A DNA stretch of 9,881 bases from CAYIFA01 sp964362625. GTDB lineage: Bacteria; Patescibacteriota; Minisyncoccia; 1-14-0-10-42-19. Each line of letters begins with the position of its first letter. Position 1 is the stretch's first letter. Both the position numbers and the translations under genes were made by a program. The notes beneath the pieces were generated by a model. The model was given only the letters and a program-made list of their open reading frames with translations, searched no databases and was not told the DNA's origin. The stretch spans positions 1 through 9,881 of the forward strand of contig CAYIFA010000033.1 of the NCBI GenBank assembly GCA_964362625.1, in the 5' to 3' direction. Positions 1-6,210 of the stretch are shown in pieces.

Positions 1-1
1 C

Positions 2-1843
2 ATTATAGATACCCCGGGCCACATTGATTTTACGGTTGAAGTTCAGCGTTCGCTTAGAGTTTTAGACGGCGCGGTGGTGGTTTTTGACGGAGTTGCCGGA
101 GTTGAGCCGCAATCCGAAACCGTCTGGAGGCAGGCCGATAAGTTCAAGGTGCCGCGGATTTGTTTTATAAACAAACTAGATCGCATGGGCGCGTCATTTG
201 AAAAATCACTCGCTTCTATTTATGAACGGCTTACTCCCAATGCGGTTGCAATTACAATCCCAATCGGCCACGAAGCCGAACACGAAGGCGTTATAGATCT
301 AATGCGGATGAAAGCCGTTAGGTTTCAGGGAGAGCACGGCGAAAAAATAATCTTAGAAGATATTCCCGTAAACTTGAAAGAAAGCACGGAATCGTGGCGC
401 GCCAAAATGATTGAAAAGATTTCCGAAACCGACGATCATCTTACTGAAAAATATTTGGAAGGAAAAGAAATAACCGAGGATGAATTAAAGCACGCGCTCC
501 GCAAAGCCACGCTCGAATACCGCCTTATTCCGGTTTTTTGCGGTTCAGCCCTTAAAAATAAAGGGGTGCAATTGGTGCTTGATGGCGTTATTGATTATTT
601 GCCTTCGCCGTTAGATATGCCAGCGGCAAAAGGAATTAATCCGGATAGCGGCGCCGAAGAAAAGCGTCCGGCGGATGATAACGCGCCGTTTGCCGCGCTC
701 GCTTTTAAGCTTCAGAGCGATCCATATGTCGGACAACTTACGTTCTTTAGGGTTTATTCCGGTATTCTTAAAGCCGGTTCTTACGTGTTGAATGTCACTA
801 CTGGCGATAAAGAGCGAATTGGCCGGATTCTACGGATTCACGCCAACACTCGCGAAGAGGTCGAGGAAGTTTTTGCGGGGGGAATCGGCGCAATGGTTGG
901 GCTCAAAGCCACCAAAACCGGCGATACTCTTTGCGATCCTGACCACCCGATTCTTTTGGAAAAAATAGAATTTCCGGATCCGATGGTGTCGGTTCGAGTT
1001 GAACCAAAGACCAAGGCTGATCAGGAAAAAATGGGTTTGGCGCTCAAGCGCTTGTCGGAAGAAGATCCGACTTTTAGGGTTTCAACCGATCAAGACACAA
1101 TGGATACGATTATTTCCGGCATGGGTGAACTACATCTGGAAATTATTGTTGACCGTATGAAGCGGGAATTTAAAGTAGAAGCCAACATCGGCAAACCGCA
1201 GGTGGCTTACCGCGAGACCATCCAAGAAGTCGCTCAAGCCGAAGGAAAATACATCCGGCAATCCGGCGGCCGCGGCCAATACGGTCATGTTTGGATTAGA
1301 GTAAAACCTCGTGATCGCGGCGCCGGCTTTGAATTTGAAAATGAAATTAAAGGAGGTATTATCCCGCAGGAATTTATTCCGGCAGTGGAGAAAGGCGTTA
1401 AAGAAGCGCTTAGCCGTGGAGTGATTGCCGGCTATACTTTAGTAGACTTAGAGGCGGCGCTTTATGACGGATCGTTTCACGAAGTAGATTCTTCAGAAGC
1501 GGCATTTAAAATCGCTGGATCCTTGGCATTGCAGGAAGCATGCCGCAGGGCCAAGCCGGTTTTGCTTGAACCGATCATGAAGGTTGAAGTTGTCACGCCC
1601 GAAAGGTTTTTGGGCGACGTGAACGGAGATCTCGCGGCGCGTAGGGGCCGGATTGATTCAATGGAAGACCGCTATAATATGAAAGCGATGAACGCAAAAG
1701 TCCCGCTTGGAGAAATGTTCGGCTACATCACCAATCTTCGTTCCATGACCGAAGGTCGCGCGTCTTACACAATGGAATTTGACCATTATGAAATAGTTCC
1801 GGCCCATATCGCTGAACAAATCAAAGAGGGGAGGGTTGGATAG
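2..1843 (+). CDS. fusA: Elongation factor G, 5'-truncated by the window edge
   Basis: Ribosomal translocase GTPase that moves tRNA-mRNA after peptide bond formation and acts with RRF in ribosome recycling. The open frame runs in from the window edge; 613 residues are visible of a family length near 690-700, so about 85 N-terminal residues (P-loop and switch I) lie outside. Visible from the edge: G3 motif DTPGH (residues 3-7), then the GVEPQSETVWRQ helix, G4 motif NKLD (about residue 57) and a G5-like GSALKNKG. The domain II beta-barrel, domain III (GMGELHLEI), domain IV with SGGRGQYGHV and domain V (EPIMKVEVVTPERFLGDVNG) follow in order. The protein ends KEGRVG, a normal EF-G tail. No tuf or rpsJ follows; instead there is a short intergenic stretch and then a GC-rich cassette. 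The family call is near certain. Confidence 0.98.
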   Translation: MIDTPGHIDFTVEVQRSLRVLDGAVVVFDGVAGVEPQSETVWRQADKFKVPRICFINKLDRMGASFEKSLASIYERLTPNAVAITIPIGHEAEHEGVIDLMRMKAVRFQGEHGEKIILEDIPVNLKESTESWRAKMIEKISETDDHLTEKYLEGKEITEDELKHALRKATLEYRLIPVFCGSALKNKGVQLVLDGVIDYLPSPLDMPAAKGINPDSGAEEKRPADDNAPFAALAFKLQSDPYVGQLTFFRVYSGILKAGSYVLNVTTGDKERIGRILRIHANTREEVEEVFAGGIGAMVGLKATKTGDTLCDPDHPILLEKIEFPDPMVSVRVEPKTKADQEKMGLALKRLSEEDPTFRVSTDQDTMDTIISGMGELHLEIIVDRMKREFKVEANIGKPQVAYRETIQEVAQAEGKYIRQSGGRGQYGHVWIRVKPRDRGAGFEFENEIKGGIIPQEFIPAVEKGVKEALSRGVIAGYTLVDLEAALYDGSFHEVDSSEAAFKIAGSLALQEACRRAKPVLLEPIMKVEVVTPERFLGDVNGDLAARRGRIDSMEDRYNMKAMNAKVPLGEMFGYITNLRSMTEGRASYTMEFDHYEIVPAHIAEQIKEGRVG

Positions 1844-1854
1844 CGGCAAGAAAT

Positions 1855-1968
1855 ATGCGACAAAGAGTACAAGCGACAGGAGAAGAACCAGAAGAGCCGC
1901 TTTTTTCGGAGGAACTACTGGAGGATAATTTGGAGTTAGGCGGCAATTTAGAGGATTTGCCGATTTGA
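1855..1968 (+). CDS. Possible small acidic protein (37 aa) after fusA
   Basis: A short open frame begins 12 nt after the fusA stop and encodes 37 residues beginning MRQRVQATGEEPEEP. It is strongly acidic and leucine-rich, containing SEELLEDNLELGG, and ends LEDLPI. I recognise no family. Its only SD-like string (GGGGAGGG, inside the fusA 3' end at 1828-1835) is 19 nt from the ATG, too far for normal initiation, so expression would need re-initiation after fusA. Its TGA stop overlaps the -35 box of the next promoter. It may be chance; the purine-rich composition alone favours an acidic reading frame. Confidence 0.3.
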   Translation: MRQRVQATGEEPEEPLFSEELLEDNLELGGNLEDLPI

Positions 1969-1993
1969 CATATTGATAGTTTTCTGCTATAAT
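1965..1993 (+). promoter_or_regulatory. Consensus sigma70-type promoter of GC-rich cassette 1
   Basis: TTGACA at 1965-1970 and TATAAT at 1988-1993 are separated by exactly 17 nt, a perfect match to the housekeeping consensus. TGC directly before the -10 box makes it also an extended -10. The expected start is near 2000, giving a leader of about 100 nt before the 2102 ATG. The string CGATTTGACATAT around the -35 box is repeated exactly in the cassette 2 promoter. Confidence 0.88.
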
Positions 1994-2005
1994 TAAAGCA
2001 GAAAA
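1980..2005 (+). promoter_or_regulatory. 8-bp inverted repeat flanking the -10 box (possible operator)
   Basis: TTTTCTGC (1980-1987) and GCAGAAAA (1998-2005) are perfect inverted complements separated by the 10 nt that hold TATAAT. A dyad centred on the -10/start region is a classic place for a repressor site. It could instead form a small hairpin at the 5' end of the message if transcription began further upstream. No regulator gene is visible nearby, so the role is inferred. Confidence 0.4.
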
Positions 2006-2056
2006 ACTGGGAAGAAGCGGAAAAACGTTGAAAAACAAGGGAAAAACCAGGAAAAG
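2001..2056 (+). repeat. Six purine-rich units at ~10-nt period in the cassette 1 leader
   Basis: Units begin at 2001, 2011, 2020, 2030, 2041 and 2051: GAAAAACTGG, GAAGAAGCG, GAAAAACGTT, GAAAAACAAGG, GAAAAACCAG, GAAAAG. The heptamer GAAAAAC occurs four times exactly. The 9-11 nt spacing places A-tracts once per helical turn. The array starts at the predicted transcription start and stops where the pre-SD stem-loop begins. Function unknown: bent DNA at the promoter exit or an unstructured 5' leader are both possible. Confidence 0.7.
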
Positions 2057-2088
2057 CCCGCCTACGTCCTAATGGACTTCGGCGAGGC
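2056..2088 (+). promoter_or_regulatory. Leader stem-loop abutting the SD of cassette 1
   Basis: GCC+CGCC (2056-2062) pairs with GGCG-A-GGC (2081-2088, one bulged A). After a 3x3 internal loop, GTCC (2066-2069) pairs with GGAC (2074-2077) around a TAAT loop. The structure ends 2 nt before AGGAGG, so the SD stays single-stranded just beyond it. Cassette 2 has an analogous hairpin in the same place. Confidence 0.55.
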
Positions 2089-2090
2089 AA

Positions 2091-2096
2091 AGGAGG
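2091..2096 (+). promoter_or_regulatory. Strong Shine-Dalgarno selecting the 2102 start
   Basis: AGGAGG lies 5 nt from ATG 2102. The extended string AAGGAGGCCAGA matches AAGGAGGCAGA in front of the cassette 2 gene apart from one C. This argues against the in-frame ATG at 2072, which sits in the hairpin loop without an SD. Confidence 0.8.
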
Positions 2097-2101
2097 CCAG
2101 A

Positions 2102-2938
2102 ATGGGTGCGATTCTGATCGTCGTGTTCATCGCGTTGTTCGTCATCCTCGCCTGGGCGGGGATGAAGTGGAGGGGGATCCTCCCGGTTGCTCTCCTCACG
2201 GTGTTCGCGACCGGGTGCGCGACCAGCGGTTACGGGGTGCATACTCCACTCGGGAGTGCCCGTACGTCGGACCTGCTCTGCGCCGCGCTCGGAGCCGGCG
2301 GCGGCTACGGAGTGTCCAAGGGGGCGGGCACCGTTGGCGGTGTCATCACCGGCGCCGTTCTCGGAGTCGGTTGCAAGATGATAGCCGACCGACTGCAGGG
2401 GCCGACTCCGGCCTACGCCCACGAGCCGTTCTACGGTTACGGAGGTGGGTCGGTGATTCACCATCCGAGTCCGGTGCTGATCGGTGCTCCGCAGGTTATA
2501 TGTCCCAAGGAGGTGCGGACAAGGGCGACGAATGCGACCAAGGCGGTCGTGTTCGTGATGACGCCAGGGGGCGAGCATCAACTGTCTCCCGGCGGAGTCG
2601 TGATTTTACACGAATGTCGTGGAACTGGCGCGGGCGCTGCGTTCTACGCAGTTAATGCCCGCGCGGTGGTGATTGAAGGCGGGCAGTATTTCACTCATGC
2701 GGTGCATGAGTGGGCGCATCCGACCGGCGGCTATGTCAACGGCCTAAAGGAGTATGCGGTTGAGTTCAAACCGCATCGTTGGGAGACGGAAACCCGCAAG
2801 TTGGTTCCGTCGCCCGCCGCGATTCGGCACGACATCGTGCCGCCGGATGCGATCTACGGTTCGCCAAGCGTGCAGGGGCCGCCTGCAGCGCCAGCCGTGC
2901 CGCAGGCGCCGTCCCTCCCGCCCCGTCCTTCCAAGTAG
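2102..2938 (+). CDS. Predicted lipoprotein/membrane protein with Gly-zipper and Pro-rich tail (GC-rich cassette 1)
   Basis: I do not recognise the family. From ATG 2102 the product is 278 aa. Residues 2-19 are very hydrophobic (ILIVVFIALFVILAWAG). A second unit starts at Met21 (MKWR, then GILPVALLTVF) and ends ATGC, a fair lipobox with Cys39 as the lipidated residue. Residues 62-95 form a Gly-rich hydrophobic stretch like a glycine zipper (GAGGGYG, GVITGAVLGVG). Residues 110-230 look beta-rich and contain HEWAH (202-206). Residues 250-278 are Pro/Ala-rich. Met21 (ATG 2162) alone would give a textbook lipoprotein signal but has only a weak GGCGGGG upstream; the strong SD favours 2102. Third positions are 18/20 G/C in the first 20 codons, unlike the neighbours, which suggests transfer. 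It is monocistronic between its own promoter and terminator. An envelope location is likely; the function is unknown. Confidence 0.82.
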   Translation: MGAILIVVFIALFVILAWAGMKWRGILPVALLTVFATGCATSGYGVHTPLGSARTSDLLCAALGAGGGYGVSKGAGTVGGVITGAVLGVGCKMIADRLQGPTPAYAHEPFYGYGGGSVIHHPSPVLIGAPQVICPKEVRTRATNATKAVVFVMTPGGEHQLSPGGVVILHECRGTGAGAAFYAVNARAVVIEGGQYFTHAVHEWAHPTGGYVNGLKEYAVEFKPHRWETETRKLVPSPAAIRHDIVPPDAIYGSPSVQGPPAAPAVPQAPSLPPRPSK

Positions 2939-2946
2939 TTCTCTAA

Positions 2947-2991
2947 GACGCGCCCGCTTCGACTCGTGTCGAGCGAGGCGAGCAAGGCGTC
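2947..2991 (+). other. Complex imperfect hairpin after the cassette 1 stop
   Basis: Nested pairing: GACG (2947-2950) with CGTC (2988-2991), CGCC (2951-2954) with GGCG (2977-2980), CGC (2955-2957) with GCG (2973-2975) and TCGAC (2959-2963) with GTCGA (2968-2972) around a TCGT loop. T2958 and A2976 are extrahelical, and there is a 7-nt bulge on the 3' side. It stands immediately before the terminator hairpin. It could protect the 3' end of the message or be a folded recombination site; nothing decides between these. Confidence 0.5.
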
Positions 2992-2993
2992 AT

Positions 2994-3032
2994 GAGCCGA
3001 CACAAAACATCGTGTCGGCTCTTTAGTTTTTT
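2994..3032 (+). terminator. Intrinsic terminator of cassette 1
   Basis: A perfect 10-bp stem GAGCCGACAC / GTGTCGGCTC (2994-3003 with 3012-3021), with an 8-nt loop, is followed by TTTAGTTTTTT. It isolates the cassette from tsaE. Confidence 0.92.
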
Positions 3033-3058
3033 GGCGAGGCGAAAATAAGCTCGGCACG

Positions 3059-3067
3059 TGCTAATAT
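3059..3067 (+). promoter_or_regulatory. Candidate extended -10 of tsaE-polA (leaderless start)
   Basis: TGC-TAATAT would start transcription near 3074-3076, at or just before ATG 3076, giving a leaderless message; no SD is visible. A second -10-like TATAAT overlaps the ATG itself (3072-3077), so the exact start is uncertain. There is no good -35. The same TGCTAAT string stands 13-14 nt upstream of the alr ATG. Confidence 0.4.
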
Positions 3068-3075
3068 GCGGTATA

Positions 3076-3516
3076 ATGAAAAAAAATAAATTTATTACAA
3101 AAACCGCAATAGAGACTCAAAGAATCGGAAAAAAATTAGCAAGAAATATTATTAAGAGCAAGCCCGGCGCAATTATTTTGGCTTTAATCGGCGAACTAGG
3201 TGCGGGTAAAACCACGTTTACCAAAGGATTTGCTAAAGGACTTGGCATCAAGAAAATTATCCAAAGCCCCACGTTTATTATCGCCAGGCGTCATCCCTTA
3301 AAAAAATCCAAACTCAAAAATTTTTATCATTTTGACGCTTATCGCGTAGGTCCGAAGGATTTATTATTGTTTGGCTGGGAAGATTTGGTAAACGATCCGG
3401 TAAATATCATAATTGTGGAATGGGCCGATCGTATCGAGAAAATATTGCCCAAAAAGCATATGAAAATATTTTTTCAAACTTTAAAAAATGGCAAAAGAAA
3501 AATCATCTTCAAGTAA
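3076..3516 (+). CDS. tsaE: tRNA threonylcarbamoyladenosine biosynthesis ATPase TsaE
   Basis: Cytoplasmic ATPase that works with TsaB and TsaD to place threonylcarbamoyl on A37 of ANN-decoding tRNAs. The 146-aa length is typical. Walker A GELGAGKTT is at residues 39-47, the SPTF switch at 64-67, HFDAYR at 85-90 and a VEWADR motif at 114-119 (family form VEWPER). The ATG at 3076 is preferred. An in-frame GTG at 3058 would add LICGI, but it lies inside the presumed promoter and has no SD. The last 29 nt overlap polA, implying co-transcription. The basic, Lys-rich, AT-rich coding contrasts sharply with the GC-rich gene upstream. No tsaB or tsaD lies in the window. Confidence 0.95.
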   Translation: MKKNKFITKTAIETQRIGKKLARNIIKSKPGAIILALIGELGAGKTTFTKGFAKGLGIKKIIQSPTFIIARRHPLKKSKLKNFYHFDAYRVGPKDLLLFGWEDLVNDPVNIIIVEWADRIEKILPKKHMKIFFQTLKNGKRKIIFK

Positions 3517-6046
3517 AATTTTAGTATTACTTGACGCTCACGCCATTATCCACCGGGCCTATCACGCTCTGCCATCGTTTACGTCGCCAAAAGGCGAACC
3601 AACCGGCGCGGTTTACGGGCTAGCGGCAATGCTCATTAGGATTATTCGGGAATTAAAGCCAGACTACATTGCGGCGGCCTTTGACTTGCCAAAGCCTACT
3701 TTTCGTCATATCGCCTATGAAAAATATAAGGCAACCCGGCCAGAGGCGGCCAAAGATTTAATCGATCAATTTGCCCGTTCGCGTGAAATGGTCAGCGCTT
3801 TCGGCATACCTATATATAACAAAGAAACTTTTGAAGCCGATGATATTATCGGCACCGTAGTCGAAAAATTAAAAAAAGAAAAAGGCTTAAAAATAATCAT
3901 TGCTTCCGGGGATTTGGACACTCTACAATTGGTCCGCGATGAAAAGGTAGTTGTTTACACACTGCGCAAAGGCATCCAGGACACGCTTTTCTATAATGAA
4001 GAAGAAGTAAATAAGCGTTTTGGGTTTGGGCCGAAACTCCTGCCGGATTTTAAGGGACTAAAAGGCGATCCATCGGATAACATAATTGGCATATCCGGAA
4101 TTGGGGATAAAACTGCTTCCATCCTGGTTCAAAAATTCGGGGTGCTGGAAAATATTTTGGGTTTGGCTAGAAGGAACCCGGAAAAGCTGAAAGCCGCGGG
4201 CATAAAAGAGCGAATTATCGGATTACTTAAAGAAAAAGAAGAAGACGCGTTATTCTCACGAGAACTGGCCACCATAAAAAAAGACGTGCCGCTGGAATTT
4301 TCGCTTTCCGATTGCGCTTTCAAATCTTTTGACAGTATAAAAATAGAGGCGTTATTCAGAGAGCTCGGCTTTATGAGTTTGCTGGCCAGAATCAACCCGG
4401 GCAAAGACCGGCCGGTGGCCAAAAATGAAACTATGACGATGGAATTTAGCGAAGACAGTCTTGGCAAATCATCTACTTTCTATTGGGCGGAGCACGAAGG
4501 CAAGATTTATATCGTTTCCGGTATCGGAGAAATCAGCGAAATGATAGCGTCGAATAGCCTAAACGCTAAAACCCGGCGCGCTTATGATGCAAAAAAAATA
4601 ATGCGCTTGGCTAAAAACACGCTTCCTTTTGAAGACGACTTGCAGATAATGTATTGGCTTTTAAATCCCGGCAGATCCAACCCCAAACTATCTGACGTGC
4701 TGGCGATGCTTTTTCCGCAGGAAAGCATTGTTATGCCGCAATCTTTGAAATTTTTGCCGCAAACTTACGAAATCCTTAGCGAAGAACTGCGGCAAAAAAG
4801 TCTCATTTGGGTCTATAAAAATATAGAAATGCCGCTTATCCCGGTTCTTTCTCGCTTGGAACAAACTGGCATTGCCTGTGACGCGAAGATTCTCGGTAAG
4901 GCATCCGTGGAAATCCGTGAAAAAATCAGAGAAACCGAGAAGGTAATTTATAAATATGCCGGAGAAAATTTTAATATAAATTCCACGAGAGACCTTTCGC
5001 GGGTTCTTTTTGAGAAATTGAGTATATCTACTAAAGGGATTAGAAAAACCGACGGTGGCAAAACCTCCACCAAATTTTCCGAACTGATAAAAATGCAAAA
5101 AAACCATCCGATTATCCAGAAAATAATAGAATATAGGGAATTGGCCAAGATTATTTCGACTTATATTGACGCTCTGCCAAAAACAATAGGTCCTGACGGG
5201 CGGATTCATACCACCTTTCATCAAACTGGGACCGTAACCGGGCGGCTTTCTTCGGCGGAGCCCAATTTGCAAAATATACCGGCCAAGTCGGAGTTCGGTG
5301 ATGTCATACGCCGGGCATTTTATGCCAAACCGCCAAGAGTTTTCATGGCTTTTGATTATTCGCAAATGCAATTAAGGATCGCGGCACATCTGTCGCAAGA
5401 CAAAAAATTGTTGGAGTTTTTTAAAGAAGGAAAAGACGTGCATCGGGCGGTGGCCGCCGAGGTTTTTGGCGTAAGGGAGCTGGAAGTTACGCCGGAAATG
5501 AGGCGCCGCGCTAAAACGATTAATTTCGGAATTCTTTACGGAATGGGTGCGCAAGCGCTTGCTGAAAACCTGGAAGTGAGCCGGGAAGAAGCCGCAATAT
5601 TTCTGGAAGATTACTTTCTAAAATTTGCCGATTTGGCCGGATACTTTGATGAGTTAAAACGAAAAGCCGCTATGAGCGGCTATGTCGAAACAATTTTTGG
5701 CCGCCGCCGTTACTTACCGGAAATAAATTCTATGCTCGTCACGGTCAAAAGAGAAGCGGAGCGGATGGCTTTAAATACGCCGATACAAGGGTCGGAAGCA
5801 GATATAATGAAGATTGCAATGGCGCAGGTAAGCGATAAAATCGTGGGCGATAAAGCACTGAACGGCAAAATCGCGATGGTCCTGCAAATTCACGACGAAC
5901 TTCTTTTTGAAGCAGAAAAGGATGTCTTAGACCATGCCGTAAAAACCCTTAAGCCGATTATGGAAAATATAATAGAGAACAAAATTGCTCTACCGGTTGA
6001 CGTAAAATGCGGCCCAAATTGGGCGGAATTAAGACCGTGTGTGTAA
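3488..6046 (+). CDS. polA: DNA polymerase I (5' nuclease + polymerase; 3'-5' exonuclease domain degenerate)
   Basis: Fills gaps and removes RNA primers during replication and repair. The 852 residues resemble Taq polymerase in size. N-terminal 5' nuclease: LLDAHAIIHRAYHALP with Asp16, EADDIIG, ASGDLDTLQL, and the helix-3-turn-helix GLKGDPSDNI..GIGDKTA. Residues about 310-450 correspond to the 3'-5' exonuclease domain, but no DxE exo I motif can be found, so proofreading is probably lost. Polymerase motif A is DYSQMQLR at 623-630, motif B RRRAKTINFGILYG at 672-685 (Lys676, Phe680, Tyr684), and motif C QIHDE with His802-Asp803-Glu804. The steric-gate position, normally Glu (DYSQIELR), is Gln628. 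The ATG lies inside tsaE in another frame (29-nt overlap) without an SD, so translation is probably coupled. Third positions are only 4/20 G/C in the first 20 codons. Confidence 0.97.
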   Translation: MAKEKSSSSKILVLLDAHAIIHRAYHALPSFTSPKGEPTGAVYGLAAMLIRIIRELKPDYIAAAFDLPKPTFRHIAYEKYKATRPEAAKDLIDQFARSREMVSAFGIPIYNKETFEADDIIGTVVEKLKKEKGLKIIIASGDLDTLQLVRDEKVVVYTLRKGIQDTLFYNEEEVNKRFGFGPKLLPDFKGLKGDPSDNIIGISGIGDKTASILVQKFGVLENILGLARRNPEKLKAAGIKERIIGLLKEKEEDALFSRELATIKKDVPLEFSLSDCAFKSFDSIKIEALFRELGFMSLLARINPGKDRPVAKNETMTMEFSEDSLGKSSTFYWAEHEGKIYIVSGIGEISEMIASNSLNAKTRRAYDAKKIMRLAKNTLPFEDDLQIMYWLLNPGRSNPKLSDVLAMLFPQESIVMPQSLKFLPQTYEILSEELRQKSLIWVYKNIEMPLIPVLSRLEQTGIACDAKILGKASVEIREKIRETEKVIYKYAGENFNINSTRDLSRVLFEKLSISTKGIRKTDGGKTSTKFSELIKMQKNHPIIQKIIEYRELAKIISTYIDALPKTIGPDGRIHTTFHQTGTVTGRLSSAEPNLQNIPAKSEFGDVIRRAFYAKPPRVFMAFDYSQMQLRIAAHLSQDKKLLEFFKEGKDVHRAVAAEVFGVRELEVTPEMRRRAKTINFGILYGMGAQALAENLEVSREEAAIFLEDYFLKFADLAGYFDELKRKAAMSGYVETIFGRRRYLPEINSMLVTVKREAERMALNTPIQGSEADIMKIAMAQVSDKIVGDKALNGKIAMVLQIHDELLFEAEKDVLDHAVKTLKPIMENIIENKIALPVDVKCGPNWAELRPCV

Positions 6047-6175
6047 TAAGTTAGTTAAAAAATTTTTAGGATCATCCTCTTAGAATTGATACAAAACGAT
6101 TATCGCAGGTTAGGGGTCCGTAAGTTCTGAGATTACTACAAAAGCCGTACGGCCCTTTTATACATAAACGTGAAG
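6047..6175. other. Convergent intergenic spacer after polA
   Basis: Holds no convincing gene. A weak symmetric element AAAAGCC-GTAC-GGCCCTTTT near 6140-6158 has T-rich ends on both strands and could be a poor terminator for polA. A small AGGAT-C-ATCCT dyad (about 6069-6079) has no U-tract. Confidence 0.35.
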
Positions 6176-6205
6176 CCGCCCCTCGCGCAGGTGCGCGAGG
6201 GGCGG
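6176..6205 (-). terminator. GC-rich hairpin after cassette 2, likely terminator
   Basis: A perfect 13-bp stem CCGCCCCTCGCGC / GCGCGAGGGGCGG (6176-6188 with 6193-6205) with a 4-nt loop lies 5 nt beyond the TAA of the minus-strand gene. The following minus-strand sequence CTTCACGTTTATGT is only moderately U-rich, so termination may be inefficient, or the hairpin may mainly stabilise the 3' end. Confidence 0.7.
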
Positions 6206-6210
6206 TGATG

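Noticed and set aside
1658..2038. Minus-strand open frame of 126 codons with a hydrophobic stretch
   Set aside because: It lies mostly antisense to the fusA 3' end and the purine-rich leader, has no SD, and its hydrophobicity is the expected mirror of purine-rich sequence.
2072..2101. In-frame ATG at 2072 as the start of the cassette 1 gene
   Set aside because: It lies in the loop of the leader hairpin with no SD upstream and would place AGGAGG within the coding region.
2069..2581. Long antisense and other-frame open frames across cassette 1
   Set aside because: High GC makes stops rare in all frames; only the 2102 frame has a promoter, SD, signal sequence and terminator in order.
2947..2991. 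Integron attC site
   Set aside because: The conserved GTTRRRY / RYYYAAC cores are not found, and each cassette has its own promoter, unlike typical integron cassettes.
1961..3040. Insertion sequence or transposon
   Set aside because: No transposase, terminal inverted repeats or target duplication. GGCGAGGC at 2081-2088 and 3033-3040 is only 8 nt and lies inside, not at the edges of, the unit.
4688..5371. Minus-strand open frame of 227 codons within polA
   Set aside because: Fully antisense to conserved polymerase coding sequence, with no family motif or SD.
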